Shown: positions 1-7,911, counted from the first letter of the stretch. The stretch: 11,859 nucleotides of DNA from JAAFHS01 sp031396505 (GCA_031396505.1 JANNKX010000372.1:1-11859), one strand, 5' to 3'. Notes: generated from the sequence alone by a model not told the origin. Numbers and translations: made by a program.

Positions 1-7
1 TGCGCGG

Positions 8-1093
8 ATGACCGCAAAACTGACCCCACTTGCCGCAAGCCTGCCTGCAACCGTCCCCTTTACCGGGCCGGAAACCCTTGAACGCCGCACTGGCCGCCCC
101 TTCACCGCCCGCCTTGGTGCCAACGAATCCCTGTTCGGCCCGTCGCCTCTGGCACAACAGGCCATCGCCCACGCCGCACGCGACGCGTGGATGTACGGCG
201 ACCCCGACATGCACGACCTGCGGGCCGCCATCGCGGCCCATCATGCCTGCGACGCGTCCCATGTGATGATCGGCGAAGGCATCGACGGCATTCTGGGCAA
301 CCTCGTGCGCCTGACCGTGGCCCCGGGTGATGCCGTGGTCACCTCGCTCGGCGCCTACCCGACCTTTGCCTTCCATGTCACAGGCTTCGGCGGCCACCTC
401 ACCCGCGTGCCCTACATCAGCGACCATGAAGACCCCGATGCCCTGCTCGCCGCCCGCGCCACAAAGGCCAAGCTGATCTACCTCGCCAACCCCGACAATC
501 CGATGGGCAGCCACCATGCAGGCTCCGTGATCGAAGATATGCTGAACCGCCTGCCCGAAGGCACCCTTCTGGTGCTGGACGAGGCGTACATCGACCTTGC
601 GCCACCCGGCACAGCCCCCACCATCGACCCCGCCGACCCCCGCGTGATCCGCCTGCGCACATTCTCCAAAGGCTACGGCCTTGCAGGCCTGCGCGTCGGC
701 TATGCGATTGCAGCAAGCCCGCTCATCGCCGCCTTCGACCGCGTCCGCAATCACTTCGGCGTCGGGCGCATCGCACAGGCAGGCGCACTGGCCGCCCTGC
801 AGGATCAGGGCTGGCTCACGCAGGTCCAGGCATCCGTCGCCGCCGCCCGCATCACGCTATCCGACATCGCCCGCGCGCATGGCCTGATCCCGCTGCCATC
901 CGCCACCAATTTCGTCACGATGGATTGCGGCGGCGACGGGGCCCATGCCGCGCGCCTGATCGAACGGCTGGCCACGCACGGCATCTTCGCCCGCATGCCC
1001 GGTGTTGCCCCCCTGAACCGCTGCATCCGCGTCAGTGTCGGCGATGACGCCGCCATGGCCGTCTTTGCCAAGGCCCTGACAGCATTCATGTAG
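8..1093 (+). CDS. PLP-dependent aminotransferase, histidinol-phosphate aminotransferase-like (fold type I)
   Basis: A 361-residue class I/II aminotransferase that uses pyridoxal phosphate to move amino groups. Visible family features are the ANESLFGPSP segment (res. 38-47), a Tyr63 region (YGDP), the cofactor-ring segment NPDNPMG (161-167), DEAY (191-194), the Schiff-base lysine K221 in SKGYGLAGLRVGY (220-232), and the substrate-carboxylate arginine R341 in IRVSVG. The length and motif order match HisC, which converts histidinol phosphate and 2-oxoglutarate reversibly to imidazole acetol phosphate and glutamate. However, HisC-like paralogues acting on aromatic or other amino acids are common in this group, so the substrate is not assigned. 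Only seven bases precede the ATG, so no ribosome site can be judged and an earlier start outside the window is possible. The gene ends just before a cluster of three hairpins and converges with the DUF4177 gene. Confidence 0.9.
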   Translation: MTAKLTPLAASLPATVPFTGPETLERRTGRPFTARLGANESLFGPSPLAQQAIAHAARDAWMYGDPDMHDLRAAIAAHHACDASHVMIGEGIDGILGNLVRLTVAPGDAVVTSLGAYPTFAFHVTGFGGHLTRVPYISDHEDPDALLAARATKAKLIYLANPDNPMGSHHAGSVIEDMLNRLPEGTLLVLDEAYIDLAPPGTAPTIDPADPRVIRLRTFSKGYGLAGLRVGYAIAASPLIAAFDRVRNHFGVGRIAQAGALAALQDQGWLTQVQASVAAARITLSDIARAHGLIPLPSATNFVTMDCGGDGAHAARLIERLATHGIFARMPGVAPLNRCIRVSVGDDAAMAVFAKALTAFM

Positions 1094-1098
1094 AGCGT

Positions 1099-1141
1099 GT
1101 TGCGTCTGATCAGTTTCTTCCGATCGGATGCAAGACGCAAC
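1099..1141. repeat. Imperfect palindrome just after the aminotransferase stop
   Basis: Nine-base arms gttgcgtct (1099-1107) and agacgcaac (1133-1141) are perfect reverse complements around a 25-base centre. The centre holds two gatc tetramers (1108-1111 and 1122-1125) that can extend the fold. It begins 6 bases after the stop codon. It could be the first part of an aminotransferase terminator or a dispersed palindromic unit. There is no T tract directly after it. Confidence 0.5.
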
Positions 1142-1163
1142 ATTCATGGGTGGTTCTTTTCTT

Positions 1164-1200
1164 GGATCACCTTCAATTTGAATCAGATTGAAGGTGATCC
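1164..1200. repeat. Palindromic repeat, copy A (37 bp, perfect 14-bp stem)
   Basis: Arms ggatcaccttcaat (1164-1177) and attgaaggtgatcc (1187-1200) pair perfectly over 14 bp with a 9-base loop. A second, diverged copy lies at 11168-11204; 29 of 37 positions are identical and most differences are transitions. Both copies sit in short gaps just beyond gene ends. This suggests a dispersed REP-like element that may also stabilise or terminate transcripts. Confidence 0.7.
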
Positions 1201-1204
1201 GCTT

Positions 1205-1260
1205 TAGGATGGGCAATCTGCCCATCTTTTCCGGAAGAACGGGGCAGATTGCCCATCCTA
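1205..1260. terminator. Long hairpin between convergent genes, probable bidirectional terminator
   Basis: Two 19-base arms, taggatgggcaatctgccc (1205-1223) and its exact reverse complement (1242-1260), enclose an 18-base centre that itself contains the palindrome ttccggaa. The right arm includes the TAG stop codon of the minus-strand DUF4177 gene. The position between convergent genes suggests a transcription stop for both. No long T tract follows on either strand, so it is not a textbook intrinsic terminator. Confidence 0.6.
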
Positions 1261-1662
1261 CTCCGCCGCCAGCGGCCTTGCCGGCCCAAGGCTGGGTGCC
1301 GCGCCATTCATTGGCCAATCCACACGCGGTGCCGGTGGCACAACCGCTGCCGTCCCACCGCTCATCCGCACCTCTGGCACAGGAGGGGCCTCCGGCAACC
1401 CGATCAGCGGCACCTCGACCACAGCCGCCTCAATCACCCGCCGAAAGATCAGCATGTTCTGAAACACCGTCTGCCGCCCGGTAAAGCCCACCCGCTCTTC
1501 CACCGGCAGCGTGTCGGCCCGCACATAGTCCCAGCCTTCGCGCCCCAGATCATTCATTACCGCCGCAAGCGTCGCCGCAAACCGGTCCTGCACGGTCTTG
1601 GCCCCGCGGATTTTCTCTGCCCGGACCGGCGCCGGAACCACTTTGTATTCAAACTGCTGCAT
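1258..1662 (-). CDS. DUF4177 domain-containing protein
   Basis: A 134-residue protein of unknown function. The N-terminus FEYKVVPAP (res. 4-12) and the later segment DLGREGWDYVRAD (38-50) match the DUF4177 pattern of a first beta strand followed by 'LN.LG.EGWELV'. A strand ending QNMLIFRRVI (68-77) completes a small alpha/beta domain. The last 55 or so residues are Pro/Ala-rich and look disordered. The reading frame is open further upstream, but I place the start at the ATG at 1662 because gggagg lies 5 bases before it and the conserved domain starts there. The extra upstream residues are Arg-rich and unlike the family. It lies 86 bp downstream of the RNase A-like gene on the same strand, so the two may be co-transcribed. 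Its stop codon lies inside the hairpin at 1205-1260. Confidence 0.82.
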   Translation of the reverse strand: MQQFEYKVVPAPVRAEKIRGAKTVQDRFAATLAAVMNDLGREGWDYVRADTLPVEERVGFTGRQTVFQNMLIFRRVIEAAVVEVPLIGLPEAPPVPEVRMSGGTAAVVPPAPRVDWPMNGAAPSLGPARPLAAE

Positions 1663-1748
1663 CTTTGCCTCCCGGATCAGCAGTCTTTTTAGGCGATTTG
1701 TCCGCCCCCGCCAAGCACGCATACGCCAATGTGTGCAAAGCCGCCGCC

Positions 1749-2336
1749 CTATACCACCTGCGATGGCCAACTTGTCTGGATCTGCAACAGCCCGCCCACC
1801 CCCGGCACCGCCAGCACAAACCCCTGCGACGCCATCTTGACCACCTGCTGCGCCCCCGCATTCGCCCGCAAGGGCGAATTCTTTACCAGATTGCCCGGCT
1901 GTCCCGGCACATTGCTGCGATCCTCCGCCTGCGCCACTTTGTACCGTCCCGGCGTCAGCGGCGCGAAAACCGCCGCCCGCTTGTCGCCAATCGCCAGCAA
2001 CGGGTCATCCAGCTTGGCCAGTTCCAACTGCCCCGCCGCCGAGTTCAAGACCTCCATCGTCGCTGCCGCCTGATCCTCGGTGTTCCAGTATGTTCCGGTC
2101 AGGCGCGGCTGGCCCGGCGTGTTCACCCGCGCCTGCAGATCAAGATAGTTCGCCCCCGCATGGATATCCGCATGCGCCCCTGCATTTGCACGGGTGATCT
2201 GACGGTTCGCATCGACCCCGTGGATCGCGTGGTTGTTCCGGTATATCTGAAGCATGCCCTGCACTTCCTGCAGTGAATATTGCCGCGCAAACGCCATGTG
2301 AATGATCCGCTGTTCAAGGGTTCCGATGGCCCGCAC
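1749..2336 (-). CDS. Small stand-alone protein with a CdiA-CT-type RNase A-like domain (putative)
   Basis: A 195-residue protein with no signal peptide or membrane segment. From about residue 50 it resembles the bacterial RNase A-like toxin domain found at CdiA C-termini. H59 is followed 11 residues later by R70 (HAGANYLDLQAR), the spacing of the catalytic His and Arg in that family (HVGKSD..L..R). Next comes a strand-helix segment, LTGTYWNTEDQAAATMEVLN (79-98), that parallels the family's 'aSTF.d..tAe..v..aL'. The protein ends QIQTSWP (185-191), matching the terminal 'vlTaYP', with T188 kept and Trp190 where the family has Tyr. A stretch of roughly 40 extra residues lies between R70 and T188. 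The only upstream start is GTG at 2336, because an in-frame TGA lies at 2343-2345; an ATG at 2297 is the alternative. Neither has a good ribosome site. The family link rests on motif spacing I aligned by eye, so treat it as a hypothesis. The gene itself is likely real. Confidence 0.6.
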   Translation of the reverse strand: MRAIGTLEQRIIHMAFARQYSLQEVQGMLQIYRNNHAIHGVDANRQITRANAGAHADIHAGANYLDLQARVNTPGQPRLTGTYWNTEDQAAATMEVLNSAAGQLELAKLDDPLLAIGDKRAAVFAPLTPGRYKVAQAEDRSNVPGQPGNLVKNSPLRANAGAQQVVKMASQGFVLAVPGVGGLLQIQTSWPSQVV

Positions 2337-2418
2337 GCGCCATCAAACGCAACTGCACCCACCGACTATCGCGTGCGCCTGCCGCTGCGTCAACGGCCCC
2401 GAAAAGCGGCGCTTTGTC

Positions 2419-3930
2419 TCATAACCCCAGCTTTTTGGCCACCAGTTCGTTCACCACCGCCGGGTTCGCCTTGCCCCCCGTCGCCTTGATCACCTGCCCC
2501 ACGAACCATCCCGCCAGCTTTGGATTGGCCTGCGCCTTGGCCACCTGATCCGGGTTCGCCGCGATGATCGTATCGACCGCCGCCGCAATCGCCCCCATAT
2601 CCGTGACCTGCTTCATCCCCCGCGCCGCCGCAACCTCCGCAGGATCGCCGCCATCCGTCCAGATAATCTCGAACAGGTCTTTCGCCATCTTGCCGCTGAT
2701 TTCGCCCGACGCCATCAGGTCCAGCACGCCGCCCAGCTGCGCCGCCGACACCGGCGATGCGTCAATCCCCAAGCCCTCCTTGTTCAGTCGCCCGAACAAT
2801 TCGTTGATGACCCAGTTCGCCGCCTGCTTGCCATCGCGCCCGCGTGCGACGTCCTCAAAGAACCCCGCCGCATCCAGTTCCGCCGTCAGCACTGACGCAT
2901 CATAATCCGTCAGTCCGTAGTTCCCCATGAACCGCGCCTTCTTTGCATCCGGCAATTCCGGCATCGTGGCCTTGATCTGATCAACCCACGCTTGTTCAAT
3001 CTCCAAGGGCAGCAGGTCCGGGCACGGGAAATAGCGGTAATCATGCGCCTCTTCCTTGCTGCGCATGCTGCGCGTCTCGCCCTTGTCCGGGTCATACAGC
3101 CGCGTTTCCTGCACGACCGATCCGCCATCCTCCAGAATCGCGATCTGCCGCCGCGCCTCATAATCAATCGCCGCCTGAATGAACCGCATCGAATTCATGT
3201 TCTTGATTTCGCAGCGCGTGCCCAGATGCGCGAAATCCTGGCTTGCCTGATATTTCTCGTACTGCCCGATACGGGCTACCGACACGTTCACGTCTGCCCG
3301 CAAATTCCCGTTCTGCATGTTGCCATCACATGTCCCCAGATACCGCAAGATCTGGCGCATCTTGACCACATAGGCCGCCGCCTCCTCCGGCCCCCGGATA
3401 TCCGGGCGGCTGACGATTTCCATCAGCGCCACGCCGGTGCGGTTGAAATCCACAAAACTCATCGTGGGGTCCATGTCGTGAATGGACTTGCCCGCATCCT
3501 GCTCAAGGTGAATGCGTTCAATCCGCACCCGCCGCGCCACCCCCGGCGACAGTTCCACCAGCACCTCACCCTCGCCCACGATGGGATGATACAACTGGCT
3601 GATCTGGTAACCTTGCGGCAGATCAGGGTAAAAATAGTTCTTCCGGTCAAACGCCGACACCAGATTAATCTGCGCCTTCAGGCCCAGCCCCGACCGCACC
3701 GCCTGTTCCACACAGAATTCATTGATCACCGGCAACATCCCCGGCATCGCCGCATCCACCATCGCCACATGGCTGTTGGGTTCCGCCCCCACGCCCGTCG
3801 ATGCCCCCGAAAACAGCTTGGCATTCGAGGCCACCTGCGCATGAATCTCCATCCCGATGACCAGTTCCCAGTCATGTTTCGCGCCCGCGATCACTTTCGG
3901 CTTGGGCGCTGTGTAGGTCAGATCAAGCAT
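2419..3930 (-). CDS. gatB: Aspartyl/glutamyl-tRNA(Asn/Gln) amidotransferase subunit B
   Basis: A 503-residue GatB, the usual length. In the GatCAB complex it binds the tRNA and phosphorylates the Glu or Asp misloaded on tRNA(Gln)/tRNA(Asn) before ammonia from GatA converts it to Gln or Asn. The family signature WELVIGMEIHAQ (res. 21-32) and the motif FDRKNYFYPDLPQGYQISQ (94-112) are clear. The C-terminal third is the helical GatB/YqeY tail domain ending in NPAVVNELVAKKLGL. The frame is open 50 codons further upstream, but the start at 3930 gives the standard N-terminus and has gggga about 7 bases before the ATG; the extra upstream residues look non-coding. gatA and gatC are not adjacent. The gene diverges from the lytic transglycosylase across a 180-bp gap that holds a run of nine C (3971-3979). 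That gap should contain both promoters, though none is strong enough to call. Confidence 0.97.
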   Translation of the reverse strand: MLDLTYTAPKPKVIAGAKHDWELVIGMEIHAQVASNAKLFSGASTGVGAEPNSHVAMVDAAMPGMLPVINEFCVEQAVRSGLGLKAQINLVSAFDRKNYFYPDLPQGYQISQLYHPIVGEGEVLVELSPGVARRVRIERIHLEQDAGKSIHDMDPTMSFVDFNRTGVALMEIVSRPDIRGPEEAAAYVVKMRQILRYLGTCDGNMQNGNLRADVNVSVARIGQYEKYQASQDFAHLGTRCEIKNMNSMRFIQAAIDYEARRQIAILEDGGSVVQETRLYDPDKGETRSMRSKEEAHDYRYFPCPDLLPLEIEQAWVDQIKATMPELPDAKKARFMGNYGLTDYDASVLTAELDAAGFFEDVARGRDGKQAANWVINELFGRLNKEGLGIDASPVSAAQLGGVLDLMASGEISGKMAKDLFEIIWTDGGDPAEVAAARGMKQVTDMGAIAAAVDTIIAANPDQVAKAQANPKLAGWFVGQVIKATGGKANPAVVNELVAKKLGL

Positions 3931-4110
3931 CGCAAATCCCCTGTTCTCCTGCCCTTCTTTAGGCATCACGCCCCCCCCCGGCAAGGGGCGCATGGGCAAA
4001 ACACCGCCTATAAAACCGGCGATGCGCCCAACCGGGTTGCACGACTCGGCCGGAATCGAAACACAGCGCGGGTTGCGCATGGGGGCGCTTCGTTGCTAGA
4101 TGGTGTTTGA

Positions 4111-4719
4111 ATGCGGTTTTCGTCAGTGGTTCTGGGCCTGTGTGTGGCCCTTGTTGCCGGTTGCAGCAACGGGGTTTTCCCCGGCGAGCCAAAGGACGAC
4201 GCGCTGCCCCCCGCCCTGCCCCTGATGCGCTGGGACCACCGCCCCGAAGCCGACCAATGGACCCAATCCACCCTTGCCGTCGTCGCCCAATATGACAGCG
4301 TCCTTGCTGGTGATGTGCCCGCCGATGTGGCCCAATGGTGCCCCGGTTACGCGACCGCGTCACTCCCCGACCGCCGCGCCTTCTGGGTTGCCATGTTCTC
4401 CGCACTGGCAAAGCATGAAAGCACATGGAACCCCGCCGCCGCCGGTGGTGGTGGCCAGTGGATCGGCCTGACCCAGATTTCGCCCGCCACAGCCCGCCAG
4501 TATGGTTGTGCCGCGCAATCATCCGCCGCACTGAAGGATGGCACCGCCAACCTCGCCTGCGCCGTGCGCATCGCCGCCGCACAGGTTGGTCGTGATGGCC
4601 TTGTCGCCGGCGGTGGCAACCGTGGCATGGGCCGCGACTGGGCCCCGTTCCGCAAGGCCGAAAAGCGCGCCGATATGGCCGGATGGGTCAGCGATCAGGC
4701 CTATTGTCAGGCACAGTGA
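4111..4719 (+). CDS. Lipoprotein lytic transglycosylase, SLT-type
   Basis: A 202-residue envelope protein predicted to cleave the glycan strands of peptidoglycan, forming 1,6-anhydro-muramic ends. Residues 1-17 form a signal peptide ending in the lipobox LVAGC, so Cys18 should be lipidated. The C-terminal half is an SLT domain: catalytic Glu103 in KHESTWNP (101-108), the GLTQIS motif (119-124), and the YGC segment with the conserved helix NLACAVRIAAAQV (147-159). The protein is short for the family and has no extra peptidoglycan-binding domain. Residues 30-90 form a linker with no known fold. The start is set by the signal peptide; the ribosome site is weak. It converges with the TerB-like gene, and the two stop codons sit in opposite arms of a hairpin. 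Confidence 0.88.
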   Translation: MRFSSVVLGLCVALVAGCSNGVFPGEPKDDALPPALPLMRWDHRPEADQWTQSTLAVVAQYDSVLAGDVPADVAQWCPGYATASLPDRRAFWVAMFSALAKHESTWNPAAAGGGGQWIGLTQISPATARQYGCAAQSSAALKDGTANLACAVRIAAAQVGRDGLVAGGGNRGMGRDWAPFRKAEKRADMAGWVSDQAYCQAQ

Positions 4720-4755
4720 TCGGTAAGGTACGCATTCATCGCACCACCCGATCAC
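4716..4755. terminator. Hairpin spanning the stops of two convergent genes
   Basis: gtgatcgg (4716-4723) and ccgatcac (4748-4755) pair perfectly around a 24-base loop. The plus-strand TGA (4717-4719) lies in the left arm and the minus-strand TGA (4754-4752) in the right arm. The stem is short, the loop is long and there is no T run, so it is only a possible shared terminator. Confidence 0.35.
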
Positions 4756-5279
4756 AGCTTGTAGATATATTTCACCTCATCCAGCGCGTCGCCCTGCTGG
4801 GGTGACATCACACCTGCATTCGCCTCCACCACATCGCGCAGCACAAACATCAGCGGCTCGAAACCATCCGTCCCCTTCATCTTCGCCAGCTTGCGCACCA
4901 GCCGTGTCAGCCCCGGTTGCGCCCCGTTCGATTCCGTCACCAGCCAGCGCCCCAGAATCATCGCCTCCTGCGCCTTCGCATGATCCATCCCCAACCGCGA
5001 TTGCAGACTGCGCGCCAGCGCGTCCTGCTGTTCGGTCGATGGCAATCCCCCCAGTTCCAGAAACGCAATGCCCGCGCCTGCAATCGCCACATCCGGGTCA
5101 TCCAGACTTTCCACCGGATGCACGTTCACCCGCCGCCGGAACCCGAACCGCCGCGCCGCCGCCGCGACGTCCGACGCCACCCCCGCCAGATCGCGCGTCA
5201 TGTCCGCCGCATTGCGCGCCCGCTGCGCCCAGAAATACGCCCCCGCAATCAGCGCCAATATCCCAAGAATAAACGGCAT
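4752..5279 (-). CDS. Membrane-anchored protein with TerB-like helical domain (hypothetical)
   Basis: A 175-residue protein. Residues 2-17 (PFILGILALIAGAYFW) form one membrane helix, followed by a basic stretch with Arg20, Arg22 and RRFGFRRR (43-50), which suggests the rest is cytoplasmic. Residues 64-175 are helical: AIAGAGIAFLELGG, then a helix pair, then VVEANAGVMSPQQGDALDEV (150-169). This resembles the TerB/DnaJ-associated layout, whose last helices read 'iA.aDG.is..E...l..i', but I do not recognise a named family. I chose the ATG at 5279 over a GTG at 5303 because gaggg lies 5 bases upstream of the ATG and the membrane helix begins there. No function can be assigned. It converges with the lytic transglycosylase gene and lies 64 bp downstream of the pepN stop on the same strand, so readthrough from pepN is possible. 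Confidence 0.7.
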   Translation of the reverse strand: MPFILGILALIAGAYFWAQRARNAADMTRDLAGVASDVAAAARRFGFRRRVNVHPVESLDDPDVAIAGAGIAFLELGGLPSTEQQDALARSLQSRLGMDHAKAQEAMILGRWLVTESNGAQPGLTRLVRKLAKMKGTDGFEPLMFVLRDVVEANAGVMSPQQGDALDEVKYIYKL

Positions 5280-5343
5280 CGCACCCTCACTCGTTTTGCT
5301 CACGTCTAAAGGCTAGGCATGGCAATATCATGGCGTCAACGGC

Positions 5344-7911
5344 TCATGTTGCAGCCAGCATCCGCCCCACCATTTCGCCCAAGTCCCGGCTGATCCCCGG
5401 CAGTGCCGCCATCCGCGCCAACTCGGCCCGGATCATCCCCTGCCGCCCCGCATCATAGCGCGGCCATGTCTCGAACGCCGTCGACATCCGTGCTGCCGTC
5501 TGCGGGTTCACCGGGTCCAGCCGCATCAGCCAATCGGCCGCAAACCGATAGCCCGCCCCGCTGTCATGGTGAAACCCTGCATGGTTGCCCGATGCCGCCC
5601 CGATCACCGCGCGAAACCGGTTCGGGTTCTTCCAGTTAAACAGCGGATGCGCGGTCAGGCCCTGCGCCACCTCCGCCATCCGTTCCGGGGTCGCAAACAT
5701 CACCTGCATCGCAAACCACTTATCCATCACATTGGCATTGTCGCCCCAGCGTGCGCTGAACCGCGCCAGTGCCTCCTGCCCCTGCCCGATATCCAGCAGG
5801 CAGCCCATCCCCTCGATCTCGTCCGTCATGTTATTGGCCGCCGCAAACAACCGCGTCGCCGCCGCCCCATCATCCACCAACGACAGATACCCAACCGCCG
5901 CATTTCGCAATGCCCGCCGCCCGCCTGCCTTTGCACTCGGGCTGAACGGCCCCGGTTCGGCCATCTCGGCAATCAGCCCCGGCAGCATCCCCGCCAGATG
6001 CCCTGCAATCGCCTGCCGCGCCGCGCGCCGCGCCGCATAAATCCGCGCCGGGTCCGGCACCACGCCCCCCGCATGCAAGGTCTGCGCCATGTCATCATCC
6101 GACGGCAGCCGCAGGCACAGCGCCCGAAACGCCGGGTCCAGCGACGCATCCTTCGCCACCGCCGCCAGCGCCGCCAGCCAGTCCGGCCCCGGCACCGCAC
6201 CTTTCGTCACCATCCCCACCAGCACGTCCTTGGCCAGTGCGCGCCCCGCCTCCCACTTGTTGAACGGGTCCGTGTCATGCGCCAGAAGGAACGCCCGCTC
6301 CTCCGGGCTGACCTCCCGTTCCAGTACCACAGGGGCCGAAAACCCCCGCAGGATCGACGGAATGGGCCTGCTGCCCAGCCCCTCAAACCTGAAACTTTGC
6401 GTGGCCGCCGTCATCTCCAGCACGCGTGTCGGCACCACCTCATCCCCGTTCGGGTTCAGCAGCCCCACCGCAATCGGGATGACCTTCGCCCCCTTTTCCG
6501 GTTGCCCCGGCGTCGGCGGATTGACCTGCGTAAAGGTCAGCGTATAGACCCCCTCTGCCCACTCCTCCACCACGCGCAGCCTTGGTGTGCCCGCCTCAGC
6601 ATACCAGCGTTTGAACTGCGCAAGGTCACGCCCCGTCGCATCCTCAAAGACGCGCAACCAATCCTCGATGGTCGCTGCGTCCCCGTCATGGCGGTCAAAA
6701 TACAGGTTCAGGGCGCGCGCATATCCATCATCCCCCACAAGCCGTTTCAGCATGCCGATGACTTCCGCACCCTTCTCGTAAATCGTCGCCGTATAGAAAT
6801 TGTTGATCTCGACATAGCTTTCGGGCCGTACCGAATGCGCCAAAGGCCCGCCATCCTCGCGGAACTGCCGCGCGCGCAGCATCAACACATCCTCGATCCG
6901 CTTCACCGCATGGCTCCGCATATCCCCCGAAAACTGCTGATCGCGAAACACCGTCAAGCCTTCCTTCAGGCACAACTGAAACCAGTCGCGGCAGGTAATT
7001 CGGTTGCCCGTCCAGTTGTGGAAATACTCATGCGCAATGATCGCCTCGATCCGCGCAAAATCATCATCCGTCGCCGTCTCAGGGCTGGCCAAAACATACT
7101 TGGAATTGAAAATGTTCAACCCCTTGTTCTCCATTGCCCCCATATTGAAGTCATCCACGGCCACAATGTTGAAAATGTCCAAGTCGTAGGCGCGCCCGTA
7201 AACCTCTTCATCCCACCGCATTGACCGGATCAGACTGTCCATGGCATAGGCGCAGCGGTCTTCGTCCCCCTTGCGCACCCAGATGTTCAGGCCAACCTTG
7301 CGCCCCTCCATCGTGACAAAATCCGCCGCATGCGCCACCAGATCGCCCGCCACCAGCGCGAACAAATACGCAGGCTTCGGCCAGGGATCATCCCATTCCG
7401 CCCATCCCGGCCCCGATGCCACCCGATTGCCGTTCGACAACAGCACCGGCATGCCACCCTCCATGCGCACATGAAAGGGGGCCATCACATCCGGACGGTC
7501 CGGATAAAAGGTGATCTTGCGAACCCCCTCCGCCTCGCATTGCGTACAATACATCCCGTTCGACATGTACAGCCCCTCCAGCGCCGTGTTTGCCGCCGGT
7601 GCAATCTCCACCTCCGTCTCCAGCACGAAGGCCCCCTCCGGCAGCAGTCCCACAGGCACCGTCAACCCCGTTGCATCCGCCGTCACCGCCGCGTCTGCGC
7701 CGTCGATCCGCACGCAGATCAGGCGCAACCCTTCCCCGTCCAGCCGCAGATCATGCCGCCCCGCGCGCGCCAGGTTTGGCCGCATCTCCATCCGCGCCGA
7801 CACCCGCGTCGCATCCGGCGACAGCCGGAATGTCAGCCCCACCCACGCCACCACAAACGGAAACGGCTGATAATCCGCCAACCTGACTGCGATCGGGTTT
7901 TGGTCTGTCAT
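5344..7911 (-). CDS. pepN: Aminopeptidase N (M1 family zinc metallopeptidase)
   Basis: An 855-residue cytoplasmic zinc aminopeptidase that removes N-terminal residues from peptides during protein turnover. It is close in length to E. coli PepN (870). The substrate-binding exopeptidase motif GAMEN is at 258-262. The zinc site HEYFH is at 294-298, with the third ligand E317 19 residues after the second His (HEXXH-x18-E). The N-terminal beta domain contains GLYMSNGMYCTQCEAEG (113-129), typical of the proteobacterial PepN subtype. The C-terminal part is the long helical domain of that subtype, ending in RAELARMAALPGISRDL. The frame is open 42 codons upstream of 7911, but the ATG there has agga 5 bases before it and gives the standard N-terminus. 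It diverges from the small membrane-protein gene; the 97-bp gap must hold both promoters. Confidence 0.97.
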   Translation of the reverse strand: MTDQNPIAVRLADYQPFPFVVAWVGLTFRLSPDATRVSARMEMRPNLARAGRHDLRLDGEGLRLICVRIDGADAAVTADATGLTVPVGLLPEGAFVLETEVEIAPAANTALEGLYMSNGMYCTQCEAEGVRKITFYPDRPDVMAPFHVRMEGGMPVLLSNGNRVASGPGWAEWDDPWPKPAYLFALVAGDLVAHAADFVTMEGRKVGLNIWVRKGDEDRCAYAMDSLIRSMRWDEEVYGRAYDLDIFNIVAVDDFNMGAMENKGLNIFNSKYVLASPETATDDDFARIEAIIAHEYFHNWTGNRITCRDWFQLCLKEGLTVFRDQQFSGDMRSHAVKRIEDVLMLRARQFREDGGPLAHSVRPESYVEINNFYTATIYEKGAEVIGMLKRLVGDDGYARALNLYFDRHDGDAATIEDWLRVFEDATGRDLAQFKRWYAEAGTPRLRVVEEWAEGVYTLTFTQVNPPTPGQPEKGAKVIPIAVGLLNPNGDEVVPTRVLEMTAATQSFRFEGLGSRPIPSILRGFSAPVVLEREVSPEERAFLLAHDTDPFNKWEAGRALAKDVLVGMVTKGAVPGPDWLAALAAVAKDASLDPAFRALCLRLPSDDDMAQTLHAGGVVPDPARIYAARRAARQAIAGHLAGMLPGLIAEMAEPGPFSPSAKAGGRRALRNAAVGYLSLVDDGAAATRLFAAANNMTDEIEGMGCLLDIGQGQEALARFSARWGDNANVMDKWFAMQVMFATPERMAEVAQGLTAHPLFNWKNPNRFRAVIGAASGNHAGFHHDSGAGYRFAADWLMRLDPVNPQTAARMSTAFETWPRYDAGRQGMIRAELARMAALPGISRDLGEMVGRMLAAT

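Noticed and set aside
2346..2418. GC-rich hairpin after gatB as an intrinsic terminator
   Set aside because: The gcgccgc/gcggcaggcgc pairing needs a bulge and a long loop and has no T run, so it is too weak to call.
4020..4090. Possible tRNA or small RNA in the gatB/transglycosylase gap
   Set aside because: A ggaatcgaaa stretch recalls a T-loop, but no cloverleaf arms or acceptor stem can be built around it on either strand.
2992..4110. A 372-codon plus-strand open frame running up to the lytic transglycosylase
   Set aside because: It is opposite gatB and shows only Arg/His/Pro-rich composition with no domain.
5566..7224. A 552-codon open frame on the plus strand
   Set aside because: It lies wholly opposite pepN, whose motifs are certain. 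Its product is Arg/Pro/His-rich, as expected for the antisense of a GC-rich gene.
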